7,502 nt of DNA from Candidatus Poribacteria bacterium (GCA_014730235.1 WJIO01000343.1:1-7502), one strand, 5' to 3'; numbered from the stretch's first letter, positions 1-6,470 are shown. Numbers and translations: made by a program. Notes: a model not told the origin generated them from the letters alone.

Positions 1-85
1 ATGAGCCAAAACTTCTGATACAGACTAAAAACTTTATTTGTTACTCCGTTCTTCGCAATAACACAGGGATGTAAAATTTATGCTT
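1..85 (-). repeat. Dispersed repeat, left copy (uninterrupted)
   Basis: Bases 1-85 recur as a reverse complement at 7273-7486 once the inserted element there is removed. I count 82 of 85 identical, with differences at 67, 68 and 77. Similarity stops at base 86. The left limit is unknown because the window begins inside the repeat. It holds an imperfect hairpin at 39-63 with TGTTA/TAACA outer arms, of the general ATTGCGAAGAACGGAG type of dispersed bacterial repeat (recognised from memory). Strand is given relative to the right copy, arbitrarily taken as +. Confidence 0.85.
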
Positions 86-103
86 TGATTCTGAAAGAGG
101 CCG

Positions 104-132
104 TTGACATTCTCGCCAAAGATTGTTAACAT
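104..132 (+). promoter_or_regulatory. Predicted sigma70-type promoter of the aldolase gene
   Basis: A perfect -35 box TTGACA (104-109) is followed after exactly 17 bp by TAACAT (127-132), which matches the -10 consensus at four of six positions including the key first A and last T. The start of transcription would lie near 139, leaving a leader of about 80 nt before the ATG at 219. The leader is very AT-rich and holds a TATATAG direct repeat (153-168) and a small hairpin TAGAC/GTCTA (166-179) with no assigned role. Confidence 0.6.
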
Positions 133-218
133 AAAAGGCGAAATATGACCATTATATAGTTTATATAGACGTTTGTCTACAAAATTTATCAATTTTTTCA
201 GACAGGATCAAAAAAAAT

Positions 219-1241
219 ATGACAGAAACGCCGGAAAGTAAAAATATTGCCAGTGAAGAAACCCAGAGGGACTGGAAAAGGGACTGGATGGGCTATCGTC
301 CTGAAATAAAGGTGCTGGATTGCACGGTTCGGGACGGTGGTTTAATGAATGACCATTATTTTAGCGATGATGTAGTCCGGTCGGTTTACCAGGCCTGCGT
401 TGAAGCGGGTATTGACTATATGGAACTTGGGTATAAAGCCTCTAAAAAGCTTTTCAGCCCTGATGAATACGGGACATGGAAGTTTTGCTCCGAAGATGAT
501 ATTCGCCGGATTGTGGGTGAAAACGAAAGCGGTCTTAAGCTTTCAGTTATGGCCGATGCCGAACGGACTGATTATCATAATGACATCCTGCCCAAAGAGC
601 AAAGCGTTCTGGATATGGTTCGCGTTGCTACCTATATACACCAGATACCCTCAGCCGTTGATATAATCAAAGACGCTGCCGATAAAGGCTATGAGACCAC
701 ATGCAACATAATGGCCATCTCAACAGCCCAGGAAAGCCAGATCAGGAACGCGTTGGATGTTTTGGCCAATACACCAGTGGGAACTATTTACGTTGTGGAT
801 AGCTTCGGTTCTCTTTACCTTGAGCAGATCAGGGAATTTACCCTTATGTATCTTGAATATGCCAAAGATACCGGAAAAGAAGTTGGTATTCACACCCACA
901 ACAACCAGCAGTTAGCTTATGCAAATACCATAGAAGCCCTGATCCTGGGGGCCAACAGGCTGGACGGAAGTATGGCCGGTCTGGGTCGAGGCGCGGGGAA
1001 CTGCCCTATGGAACTATTGTTGGGCTTCCTGCATAATCCAAAGTTTAAAGTGCGTCCTATATTAAGGTGTATAAGGGATTATATCGAGCCGTTGAAAGAC
1101 CAGTTGAACTGGGGTTTTGCTATTCCCTACATGATCACCGGTCAGTTTAACCAGCACCCCAGGGCTGCCATGAAATTTATGGATGGCGAAGATAATAAGG
1201 ATGTTGTTGCGTTCTTTGATTCTATTATTGTTGAAGATTAG
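219..1241 (+). CDS. DRE-TIM family aldolase, 4-hydroxy-2-oxovalerate aldolase-like
   Basis: This 340-residue soluble protein belongs to the HMG-CoA lyase / pyruvate carboxyltransferase TIM-barrel family. The visible hallmarks are LDCTVRDGG (33-41, with the catalytic R38-D39 pair), DSFGS (194-198), the metal-binding HTHNN (H225 and H227) and the glycine-rich GLGRGAGNCPME (254-265), which most resembles DmpG-type 4-hydroxy-2-oxovalerate aldolases. Such enzymes split or form a C-C bond with pyruvate as one partner, using a divalent metal. The C-terminal part (298-317, WGFAIPYMITGQFNQHPRAA) looks like the helical segment typical of this subfamily. The usual partner, acetaldehyde dehydrogenase, is not in the window, so the true substrate is unknown. 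An AGGA at 204-207 sits 11 nt before the ATG. A second possible start is Met24 (288), just before the conserved barrel; the first 23 residues are polar with a repeated RDW. The gene is monocistronic, bounded by its own promoter and a hairpin. Confidence 0.88.
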   Translation: MTETPESKNIASEETQRDWKRDWMGYRPEIKVLDCTVRDGGLMNDHYFSDDVVRSVYQACVEAGIDYMELGYKASKKLFSPDEYGTWKFCSEDDIRRIVGENESGLKLSVMADAERTDYHNDILPKEQSVLDMVRVATYIHQIPSAVDIIKDAADKGYETTCNIMAISTAQESQIRNALDVLANTPVGTIYVVDSFGSLYLEQIREFTLMYLEYAKDTGKEVGIHTHNNQQLAYANTIEALILGANRLDGSMAGLGRGAGNCPMELLLGFLHNPKFKVRPILRCIRDYIEPLKDQLNWGFAIPYMITGQFNQHPRAAMKFMDGEDNKDVVAFFDSIIVED

Positions 1242-1290
1242 CTAAGTACCTATATCGAGTTTTTCGCCAAACAGTGATTTTATTCTTCCT

Positions 1291-1331
1291 TAACATCAAA
1301 AAATACTTGCATCAAGTATTTTTTGATGTTA
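1291..1331. terminator. Long perfect hairpin, probable bidirectional terminator
   Basis: The arms TAACATCAAAAAATACTTG (1291-1309) and their exact complement (1313-1331) flank a 3-nt CAT loop, giving a 19-bp stem without mismatch. The inner stem ATACTTG/CAAGTAT is preceded by an A run and followed by a T run, which is the layout of an intrinsic terminator usable from either side. It lies 50 bp after the aldolase stop codon. The same DNA carries the promoter of the ABC operon. Confidence 0.7.
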
Positions 1332-1335
1332 TAAT
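1307..1335 (+). promoter_or_regulatory. Predicted sigma70-type promoter of the ABC operon
   Basis: TTGCAT (1307-1312) and a perfect TATAAT (1330-1335) are separated by exactly 17 bp. The -35 box falls on the tip of the hairpin at 1291-1331 and the -10 box starts at its base. Transcription would begin near 1342, giving a leader of about 120 nt before the ATPase start at 1464. Confidence 0.6.
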
Positions 1336-1350
1336 ATTTATCGCAGTAAT

Positions 1351-1461
1351 ATGGGGGTATCTGGAAAATATAATGCTGTGCTTGTTATTCAAGGGAACCA
1401 TAACTGTTGGAATTTATCCCCAAATACTAGGTTTCTTATCTTAGCTTTAATATTTGGGTAG
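1351..1461 (+). CDS. Possible 36-codon leader ORF upstream of the ABC ATPase
   Basis: An ATG at 1351 opens a 36-codon frame that ends with TAG at 1459-1461, two bases before the ATPase ATG. The peptide would start MGVSGKYNAVLV and end in a hydrophobic FLILALIFG. There is no Shine-Dalgarno sequence before its ATG, which lies only about 9 nt after the predicted transcription start. A frame of this length can arise by chance. Its position, touching a gene that has a poor ribosome binding site of its own, is the only reason to list it. Confidence 0.2.
   Translation: MGVSGKYNAVLVIQGNHNCWNLSPNTRFLILALIFG
1418..1458 (+). promoter_or_regulatory. Hairpin masking the ATPase ribosome binding region
   Basis: CCCAAATA (1419-1426) pairs perfectly with TATTTGGG (1451-1458) across a 24-nt loop, within which CTA/TAG (1427-1429, 1442-1444) can also pair. 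The right arm contains the only SD-like bases (GGG, 1456-1458) before the ATG at 1464, so folding would hide the start region. Whether this is regulatory is inference. Confidence 0.35.
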
Positions 1462-1463
1462 AT

Positions 1464-2426
1464 ATGATTGAAGTAAAAAATCTTACCAAGCGATACGGCG
1501 CGACAATAGCTGTTAATAATATATCGTTTAATGCTGAAGCAGGCGAAGTTGTAGGTTTGCTTGGCCCCAACGGAGCAGGTAAAACCACTACTATGCGCAT
1601 CCTCACATGCTATATGCCTGCTGATGAAGGTACAGCCACCGTTGCCGGACACGACATCCACGAAAATTCCGTAGAAGTGCGCAAGCACATAGGCTATTTG
1701 CCCGAAAACGCGCCTTTGTATACTGATATGGGTGTTGTGGACTATCTTAACTTCGTGGCCGAAGTAAGGGCTATACCCCGATCTGACAGGAATAATAAAG
1801 TCCGGGAAATGATAGAAACCTGCGGTCTGGAAAAAGTTTTAAGAAAAGATATCGGTGAACTTTCCAAAGGTTATCGCCAGAGGGTAGGATTGGCCCAGGC
1901 CCTTATACATGATCCGGCAATACTGATTCTTGATGAACCTACTGCCGGTCTTGACCCCAATCAAATTATAGAAATTCGTCAGCTTATAAAAAAGTTAGGC
2001 GCGGAAAAAACTGTTATCCTCAGCACTCATATTCTGCCGGAAGTGGAAGCCACATGCGATCGGGCTGTTATTATTAATGATGGGGTAATAGTTGCCAGTG
2101 GTACAACCGACGAACTGGCCAGCATGGGTAAGGGTAAGGAAACCATATATATCCAGATTCGAGGACCCCAGGAAGATATTGAATCCCGGTTGGCTGAAAT
2201 GGATCAGGTAGCTGGTTTCAGAAAATTAAACGAACCGGAATCAGGCCTTCACAGATATGAGGTAAACTCACATGGTAATACAAATATAACTGAAGCCCTG
2301 TTCCATATGGTTGTAGATTCTGATTGGTCTCTGGCCGAACTGCGACAGGTTTCCGCAAGCCTGGAAGATGTATTCAGACAGCTAACCACATCCGACGCCT
2401 TGGCAGGTAAGGAAGAAAGGGAATAA
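1464..2426 (+). CDS. ABC transporter ATP-binding protein, GldA-like
   Basis: This 320-residue protein is the ATPase of an ABC-2-type export system. All nucleotide-binding motifs are intact: Walker A GPNGAGKTT (34-42), an ABC-2-type Q-loop region with Glu at YLPEN (78-82), signature LSKGYRQR (133-140), Walker B ILILDEPT (153-160, catalytic E158), D-loop GLDP (162-165) and switch His189 in STHIL. Residues from about 225 onward form the regulatory C-terminal extension common in this subgroup. It acts at the cytoplasmic face, driving the permease whose start codon overlaps its stop (TAATG, 2424-2428). Together with the next three genes it matches the GldA/F/G arrangement. The start is supported by the standard MIEVKNLTKRYG opening; only a weak GGG stands before it. 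The substrate cannot be told from sequence. Confidence 0.92.
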   Translation: MIEVKNLTKRYGATIAVNNISFNAEAGEVVGLLGPNGAGKTTTMRILTCYMPADEGTATVAGHDIHENSVEVRKHIGYLPENAPLYTDMGVVDYLNFVAEVRAIPRSDRNNKVREMIETCGLEKVLRKDIGELSKGYRQRVGLAQALIHDPAILILDEPTAGLDPNQIIEIRQLIKKLGAEKTVILSTHILPEVEATCDRAVIINDGVIVASGTTDELASMGKGKETIYIQIRGPQEDIESRLAEMDQVAGFRKLNEPESGLHRYEVNSHGNTNITEALFHMVVDSDWSLAELRQVSASLEDVFRQLTTSDALAGKEERE

Positions 2427-3142
2427 TGAGGAACTTTTACGCTATTTTCAAAAAAGAGTTTAAAAGCTACTTCAACCTTCCCATAGCTTATATATATATC
2501 ACAGTGTTTCTGGTATTATCAAGTTGGTTATATCTGCGAACGTTCTTCATAATCGGTCAAGCCAGTATGAGGAGCTTCTTCAGTATAATGCCCTGGATGT
2601 TCCTTTTCTTCGTGCCAGCTATTACCATGCGTCTATGGGCTGAGGAAAAGAAGCTGGGAACTATGGAAATGCTCATGACTCTACCGGTCAAAGACCATGA
2701 GGTAGTGTTAGGAAAATTCTTTGCCAGTTTTTGCTTTCTTTCCCTGACTGTGTTGCTCTCTTTCCCTTTGATTATAACCGTTTATGCCCTGGGAAATCCC
2801 GACGGCGGCCCTATTATCGGAAGCTATCTTGGTCTTCTGCTTATGGGTGCAGCTTATCTGGCCGTTGGGCTTTTTATATCCAGTCTGACAGAGAATCAAA
2901 TCATAGCCTTTATAATTTCTATCGTTGTAATTTTTGCATTAATAATCGTCGGTGAGGATATGGTTCTCTTTTCAATCCCCGACTTTCTCGTTCCGGTTTT
3001 CAGCTACTTAAGCTTAAGCGCTCATTTTAGCAGTATTGGCCGGGGGGTAATTGACTCAAGGGATTTGGTCTATTATTTCTCAGTTATAGGTTTTTTCCTA
3101 TATCTAAATGTCCGTAAACTCGAAACAGGAAAGTGGAAATAG
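2426..3142 (+). CDS. ABC-2 type permease, GldF-like
   Basis: This 238-residue integral membrane protein has about six hydrophobic helices (near 18-42, 50-70, 96-121, 132-154, 157-177 and 213-229). Between helices two and three lies the family hallmark RLWAEEKKLGTMEMLMTLPV (69-88), the cytoplasmic coupling segment of the GldF/ABC-2 permease group that contacts the ATPase. Its length is typical of GldF. Its ATG overlaps the ATPase stop by one base, with AAGGAAGAAAGG just upstream as ribosome binding site, so the two are translationally coupled. A single copy presumably forms a homodimer with two ATPase subunits (family knowledge). The transported substrate is unknown. Confidence 0.9.
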   Translation: MRNFYAIFKKEFKSYFNLPIAYIYITVFLVLSSWLYLRTFFIIGQASMRSFFSIMPWMFLFFVPAITMRLWAEEKKLGTMEMLMTLPVKDHEVVLGKFFASFCFLSLTVLLSFPLIITVYALGNPDGGPIIGSYLGLLLMGAAYLAVGLFISSLTENQIIAFIISIVVIFALIIVGEDMVLFSIPDFLVPVFSYLSLSAHFSSIGRGVIDSRDLVYYFSVIGFFLYLNVRKLETGKWK

Positions 3143-3143
3143 T

Positions 3144-4823
3144 ATGCTATCCAGAAAACTGAAATACGGCACCAGTTCTGTAATAATTGTCCTGATAGTT
3201 CTGGGTATTATTGCTGTTATCAATTTTCTGTCCACCCGTCATTTTGTAAGGGCAGACCTTACCGAGAACAAGGATTTTACCATATCCGATTCCACCAAGA
3301 AAGTTCTGGGAGAATTGGATGATGTGGTTAATATAACCGCTTATTTCTCCAAAAATCTGCCGCCATATTTAACCAATATACAAACCCAGGTCAAAGATAT
3401 TCTGGACGAATACGAAGCCTACGCTCATGGTAATCTGGAAGTAAATTTCGTCGATCCTGCCGGTGATCCCAGCATGGAGCAAAAGCTCCGCTTTATGGGT
3501 ATACCTCAGGCCCAGCTTAATATAATCGAAAAAGACAAAGCCGAAGTGGTTAATGTATACTTTGGTATGGCTGTTATGTATGAAGACAGAAAGGAAGTCA
3601 TACCGGTAATTCAGAACGTTATGACTCTTGAATACGATCTGACTTCTGCCATAGTTAAAGTCAAACGTTCAGAGGAAAAGACACTGTGTTTTCTCACTGG
3701 TCACGGTGAATATTCAGCCGAAAATTATGAAGCCGTTAGAACCTCTCTTGGTAAACAATACATGATTATGGATGTTGATCTATCCGAAGGTAAAAGCGTA
3801 CCAAACAACGTAAACACGCTGATTGTAGCAGGGCCCAAAGAGAAAATTTCTGAGCGGGAAAAGTATGAAATTGACCAGTTCCTTATGAGAGGCGGGAAGA
3901 TCATATTCCTTATAGATTCTGTAGACCTGGCTCCCCGAAGCCTTATGGCCACTGAAGTTAACACAAATCTCAACGACATGCTGGAAAATTACGGCGTGAG
4001 CGTAGGAAAATCCCTGGTTCTGGACAGGGCCAGCAATTCCAATGCATCTTTCAGCAGTGGATTTGTGCAGTATAGTATGCCTTATCCCTTCTGGCCCAGG
4101 ATTACCAAGCGGCAGTTTGACCAGTCCAGCCCAATGGTGAATCAACTGGAAAATCTTATATTACCATGGTCTGCTCCTGTGGAACTTTTGCCATCAAAAG
4201 TGAATATAGAAAAGACACCAAAACAAGGGGAAAACCAGAAACAGGAGGTTACCGAGAAACCCCCGGTAACCCAAAATCTCAAAGGAATTGAATTGTTTCA
4301 CACGAGTCAATACTCCTGGACAAAGGGTCGGCCTTTTAATATTTCACCTCAGCAGAGGTTCGTTCCTACAGGTGATATGAAAAGCTATCCCCTGGCTGTT
4401 GCTGTAACAGGTAAGTTTGACAGTCTTTATGCTGACAAACCTGTACCTGAGCCGGAAATGCCAGAAGGAGAAGAAACACAGCCTGAACCAGCGTCAGGAG
4501 AAACTTTGATTGAAAGCCCGGAAACCCAAATTGTAGTGGTAGGTAACGCCCGGTTTATTGCTAATGATTTTCTGGGACGATCCAGGGCTAATATGCTGTT
4601 TATCGAAAATGCCGTTGACTGGATGACCCTTGGCGAAGACCTTATAAATATAAGATCAAGATTTGTTACGGATAGACCTATTAAAGAGATTTCAGAAAAT
4701 GCAAAGCTCTTTGTAAGGATAATTAATATATGTGGAGCGGCATTGCTGGTGATCGCTTTTGGTCTTGTGAGGTTTATATTTAAACGCAGGGCCAAGAAGG
4801 TTTATGAAGCGTATAGCGTTTAG
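3144..4823 (+). CDS. GldG-like ABC auxiliary membrane protein
   Basis: This 559-residue protein belongs to the GldG / ABC-type auxiliary family. A short basic N-terminus precedes one membrane helix (about 11-30), then NFLSTRHFVRADLTENKDFT, typical of the family. A large extracytoplasmic region includes FLTGHGE (183-189) and ends in a second helix (about 526-546) followed by the basic cytoplasmic tail KRRAKK. Two low-complexity linkers stand out: a Lys/Gln/Glu-rich one near 353-380 and a Pro/Glu-rich one near 433-460. I chose the ATG at 3144, one base after the permease stop, because AGGAAAG sits correctly before it; an in-frame ATG at 3108 would add 12 polar residues and overlap the permease by 35 bases. 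It presumably associates with the permease as the external part of the machine; its biochemical role is unknown. Confidence 0.88.
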   Translation: MLSRKLKYGTSSVIIVLIVLGIIAVINFLSTRHFVRADLTENKDFTISDSTKKVLGELDDVVNITAYFSKNLPPYLTNIQTQVKDILDEYEAYAHGNLEVNFVDPAGDPSMEQKLRFMGIPQAQLNIIEKDKAEVVNVYFGMAVMYEDRKEVIPVIQNVMTLEYDLTSAIVKVKRSEEKTLCFLTGHGEYSAENYEAVRTSLGKQYMIMDVDLSEGKSVPNNVNTLIVAGPKEKISEREKYEIDQFLMRGGKIIFLIDSVDLAPRSLMATEVNTNLNDMLENYGVSVGKSLVLDRASNSNASFSSGFVQYSMPYPFWPRITKRQFDQSSPMVNQLENLILPWSAPVELLPSKVNIEKTPKQGENQKQEVTEKPPVTQNLKGIELFHTSQYSWTKGRPFNISPQQRFVPTGDMKSYPLAVAVTGKFDSLYADKPVPEPEMPEGEETQPEPASGETLIESPETQIVVVGNARFIANDFLGRSRANMLFIENAVDWMTLGEDLINIRSRFVTDRPIKEISENAKLFVRIINICGAALLVIAFGLVRFIFKRRAKKVYEAYSV

Positions 4824-4841
4824 GGATTTCAAAAATTTTCG

Positions 4842-4882
4842 TTGGGCTAAAAATCCCCCTGGCCCAATTATTAAGGGGTTTT
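4842..4882 (+). promoter_or_regulatory. Two competing hairpins between the GldG-like and DUF4340 genes
   Basis: The 86-bp gap can form TTGGGC/GCCCAA (4842-4847 with 4862-4867). Alternatively the C run at 4855-4859 can pair with GGGG at 4875-4878, flanked by A/T pairs. The two cannot form together. Neither is followed by a clear T tract, so a full terminator is not supported; partial attenuation or an RNA-processing site is possible. Confidence 0.3.
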
Positions 4883-4909
4883 CAAGGGTAGGTTTCTTGA
4901 TGATTAATT

Positions 4910-5908
4910 ATGAAAAATAAGAAGATATTAATATTACTTAGTATTTTTATAGTCCTTCTGGTTATAACTATTATACTGGAAAGACCCTTTGGCGACAAAG
5001 AGTCGGATGAGGAAACCCTTATCTTTCCTGATTTTGACGCTGATCAGGTAGTCTCTGTAGAGATTAAGACCAAAGACAAGGAAGTTAAGCTTAACAAAGA
5101 AGGGGATACCTGGATTGTGGCTACAGCCGATAATTATGCGGCAGATGCAAAGGCTGTTAGCGATATGCTTGCCAAAGTTAAAGAATTGGAAATTTCTCTG
5201 GTGGCATCGAAATCGGCTGATAAACATGCTCAATTTGAAGTGGATGAAGAAAACGGAACCCAGATTAAGCTTTTTGGACCGGAGGATAAACTTCTGGCTC
5301 ATTTGTTTGTAGGTAAAATGGGATCGGATTTTATGTCCACTTATGTCCGCAAGGCCAATCAGGATAGGGTACTGCTAGTTGACGGTTATCTTAAATCCAG
5401 CTTTGACAAAGGAACGCGAGGCTGGCGGAATAGAACTATATTTGACTTTGATGAATCCCAGGCTCAACGACTGACTTTGGTCCCTGAAGATAAAGATGAA
5501 ATAGCCATAGAAGCCCAGGAAGACGGTAGCTGGCAGATATTGAAACCAGAAGTAGCTCCGGGAAACAAGGAAGAGATAGATAGAATTGTTAGAGATATTG
5601 CCAAGTTAAGTGCCGACGATTTCCCAAAAAAAGAGGAAGAAACAGAGGAAACACCGATTGATCTCCTGGAAAAATATAATCTGAATCCACCAAAATCAAA
5701 GATAATGGTTGACCTGAAAGACGGAACGGCAAGAGTTCTCCTTATTGGAGATGAATCCAACGCAAAGAATTATGTTAAGCGGGAAGAAAAAGATACTGTC
5801 TTTATGGTCTATAAAAGTAAGATTAACAAGATTTTTCTGGATATAGAAAGCTTGAAAGCCAAGGTTGAAGAAGAACCTGCTGGTGAAGACGACAATAATA
5901 ACCCTTAG
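4910..5908 (+). CDS. DUF4340 domain-containing membrane-anchored protein
   Basis: This 332-residue protein has a basic N-terminus, a single membrane helix (about 5-23) and a long hydrophilic extracytoplasmic part, the layout of DUF4340 proteins, which usually follow GldG-like genes. The outside part consists of two copies of one module. Residues 44-160 hold a VVSVEIK...WIVATA...SDMLAKVKELE block and a VGK...TYVRKANQDRVLLV block; 185-312 repeat this as LTLVPED...WQILKP...VRDIAKLSADD and IGDE...NYVKREEKDTVFMV. A Glu/Thr-rich linker (240-249) and an acidic tail (319-332) complete it. The start is the first ATG after an in-frame TGA at 4901, but the nearest SD-like sequence (AAGGGTAGG, 4884-4892) is 17 nt away, unusually far. 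It is the last gene of the operon and precedes a strong terminator. Molecular function is unknown. Confidence 0.85.
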   Translation: MKNKKILILLSIFIVLLVITIILERPFGDKESDEETLIFPDFDADQVVSVEIKTKDKEVKLNKEGDTWIVATADNYAADAKAVSDMLAKVKELEISLVASKSADKHAQFEVDEENGTQIKLFGPEDKLLAHLFVGKMGSDFMSTYVRKANQDRVLLVDGYLKSSFDKGTRGWRNRTIFDFDESQAQRLTLVPEDKDEIAIEAQEDGSWQILKPEVAPGNKEEIDRIVRDIAKLSADDFPKKEEETEETPIDLLEKYNLNPPKSKIMVDLKDGTARVLLIGDESNAKNYVKREEKDTVFMVYKSKINKIFLDIESLKAKVEEEPAGEDDNNNP

Positions 5909-6006
5909 TTAGCTATAATTTTTGGGGTTAATAATAGACCTGCTATGTTTCAACACACCTCTGTATATAGCGCAATAATTTTTATAAGAAATAGCTCTTG
6001 ATTAAT

Positions 6007-6040
6007 GCCAACATTTATGTTAAATAATGTTGGCTTTTTT
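6007..6040 (+). terminator. Intrinsic terminator of the ABC operon
   Basis: GCCAACATT (6007-6015) pairs with AATGTTGGC (6026-6034) across a 10-nt loop and is directly followed by six T residues (6035-6040). It lies about 100 bp after the DUF4340 stop codon and is a textbook Rho-independent terminator. Confidence 0.88.
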
Positions 6041-6129
6041 AATTGTTTTGTTTTTAAAAGGTGCTAATGTATAGACTTAAGCATTTTTAATACCATTTAC
6101 CAAAAAATATTGTGAATTACTTTTAAAGA

Positions 6130-6206
6130 CTCATCAGGAACTTCGCCTCAAGCTTTTAGAAAAATCTTGAGCAAAAAAAAGAAAAGCTCATCAGGAGCTT
6201 TGCCCT
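6130..6206. repeat. Pair of CTCATCAGGA direct repeats with hairpins
   Basis: CTCATCAGGAACTTCGCCT (6130-6148) recurs with two substitutions and one extra base at 6187-6206. The second copy sits on a 7-bp hairpin, AAAGCTC/GAGCTTT (6183-6189 with 6195-6201). A separate hairpin, CTCAAG and TTTT paired with AAAA and CTTGAG with one mismatch, occupies 6147-6171 between them. This looks like a decayed dispersed palindromic repeat; only two units are present. Confidence 0.5.
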
Positions 6207-6250
6207 CCCGGATAGGATTTAATGCACAATAATTTTTAGAAAATGTTATC

Positions 6251-6271
6251 ATTCTGAGCAGAACGAAGAAT
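6251..6271. repeat. Short dispersed repeat of the ATTCTGAGCAGAACGAAGAAT type
   Basis: The motif has ATTCT/AGAAT ends and an inner palindrome TTCTG-AG-CAGAA (6252-6263). I recognise closely similar CATTCTGAGC...GAAGAATCT motifs as abundant intergenic repeats in several bacterial phyla; this is recall and was not searched. It lies 21 bp before the first MITE-like element. Confidence 0.45.
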
Positions 6272-6292
6272 CTGGAACCGTTAAAAGCATTT

Positions 6293-6412
6293 GGTTTTTC
6301 CGGGTTTAGTGTGGTTGTAATTGAAAATTATCTTAGCTTGTCATTCTTGCTTTCGCAGGAATGACAGCGTAAAGAAGCTTCTTGTTTTTACCACACTAAA
6401 CCCGGAAGAACC
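6293..6412 (+). mobile_element. MITE-like element, copy 1 (120 bp, no transposase)
   Basis: The terminal inverted repeats begin GGTTTTTCCGGG and end CCCGGAAGAACC. They match over 23 bp with one mismatch (position 5, T for C). The interior holds a second palindrome, TGTCATTCTTGC/GCAGGAATGACA with one mismatch and a TTTC loop (6339-6366). Outer ends, size and flanking interior agree with the copy at 7330-7450. The flanking octamers, AAGCATTT and ACATTTAT, are not a clean duplication, so the insertion is older or has been altered. It is too small to encode a protein and lies 65 bp before the LamG start codon. Confidence 0.8.
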
Positions 6413-6463
6413 ACATTTATTAACTCAGTTAATGCTATTTCCAATTGAGCTATTAGAGCAAAC

Positions 6464-6470
6464 AGGAGGT
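6464..6470 (+). promoter_or_regulatory. Strong ribosome binding site that decides a GTG start
   Basis: A full AGGAGGT Shine-Dalgarno sequence lies 7 nt before GTG at 6478-6480. It supports the GTG as the true start of the LamG gene, which then opens directly into a basic signal-peptide n-region (MNKK). Confidence 0.85.

Noticed and set aside
113-1271. Shared operator TCGCCAAA near both promoters (113-120 and 1264-1271)
   Set aside because: It is a single 8-mer, lying between the -35 and -10 boxes in one case and about 36 bp upstream of the -35 in the other. This is no better than chance.
3108-3143. Upstream ATG at 3108 as the start of the GldG-like gene
   Set aside because: It would overlap the permease by 35 bases and add 12 polar residues before the membrane helix. 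The ATG at 3144 has a well-placed AGGAAAG and one-base spacing from the permease stop.
6130-6206. CRISPR-like repeats
   Set aside because: Only two imperfect units of about 19 bp are present, with a hairpin between them, and there are no cas genes. A decayed dispersed repeat fits better.
5971-6240. Repeated CAATAATTTTTA near 5973 and 6228
   Set aside because: A 12-base AT-rich match in an AT-rich gap with no longer similarity around it is expected by chance.
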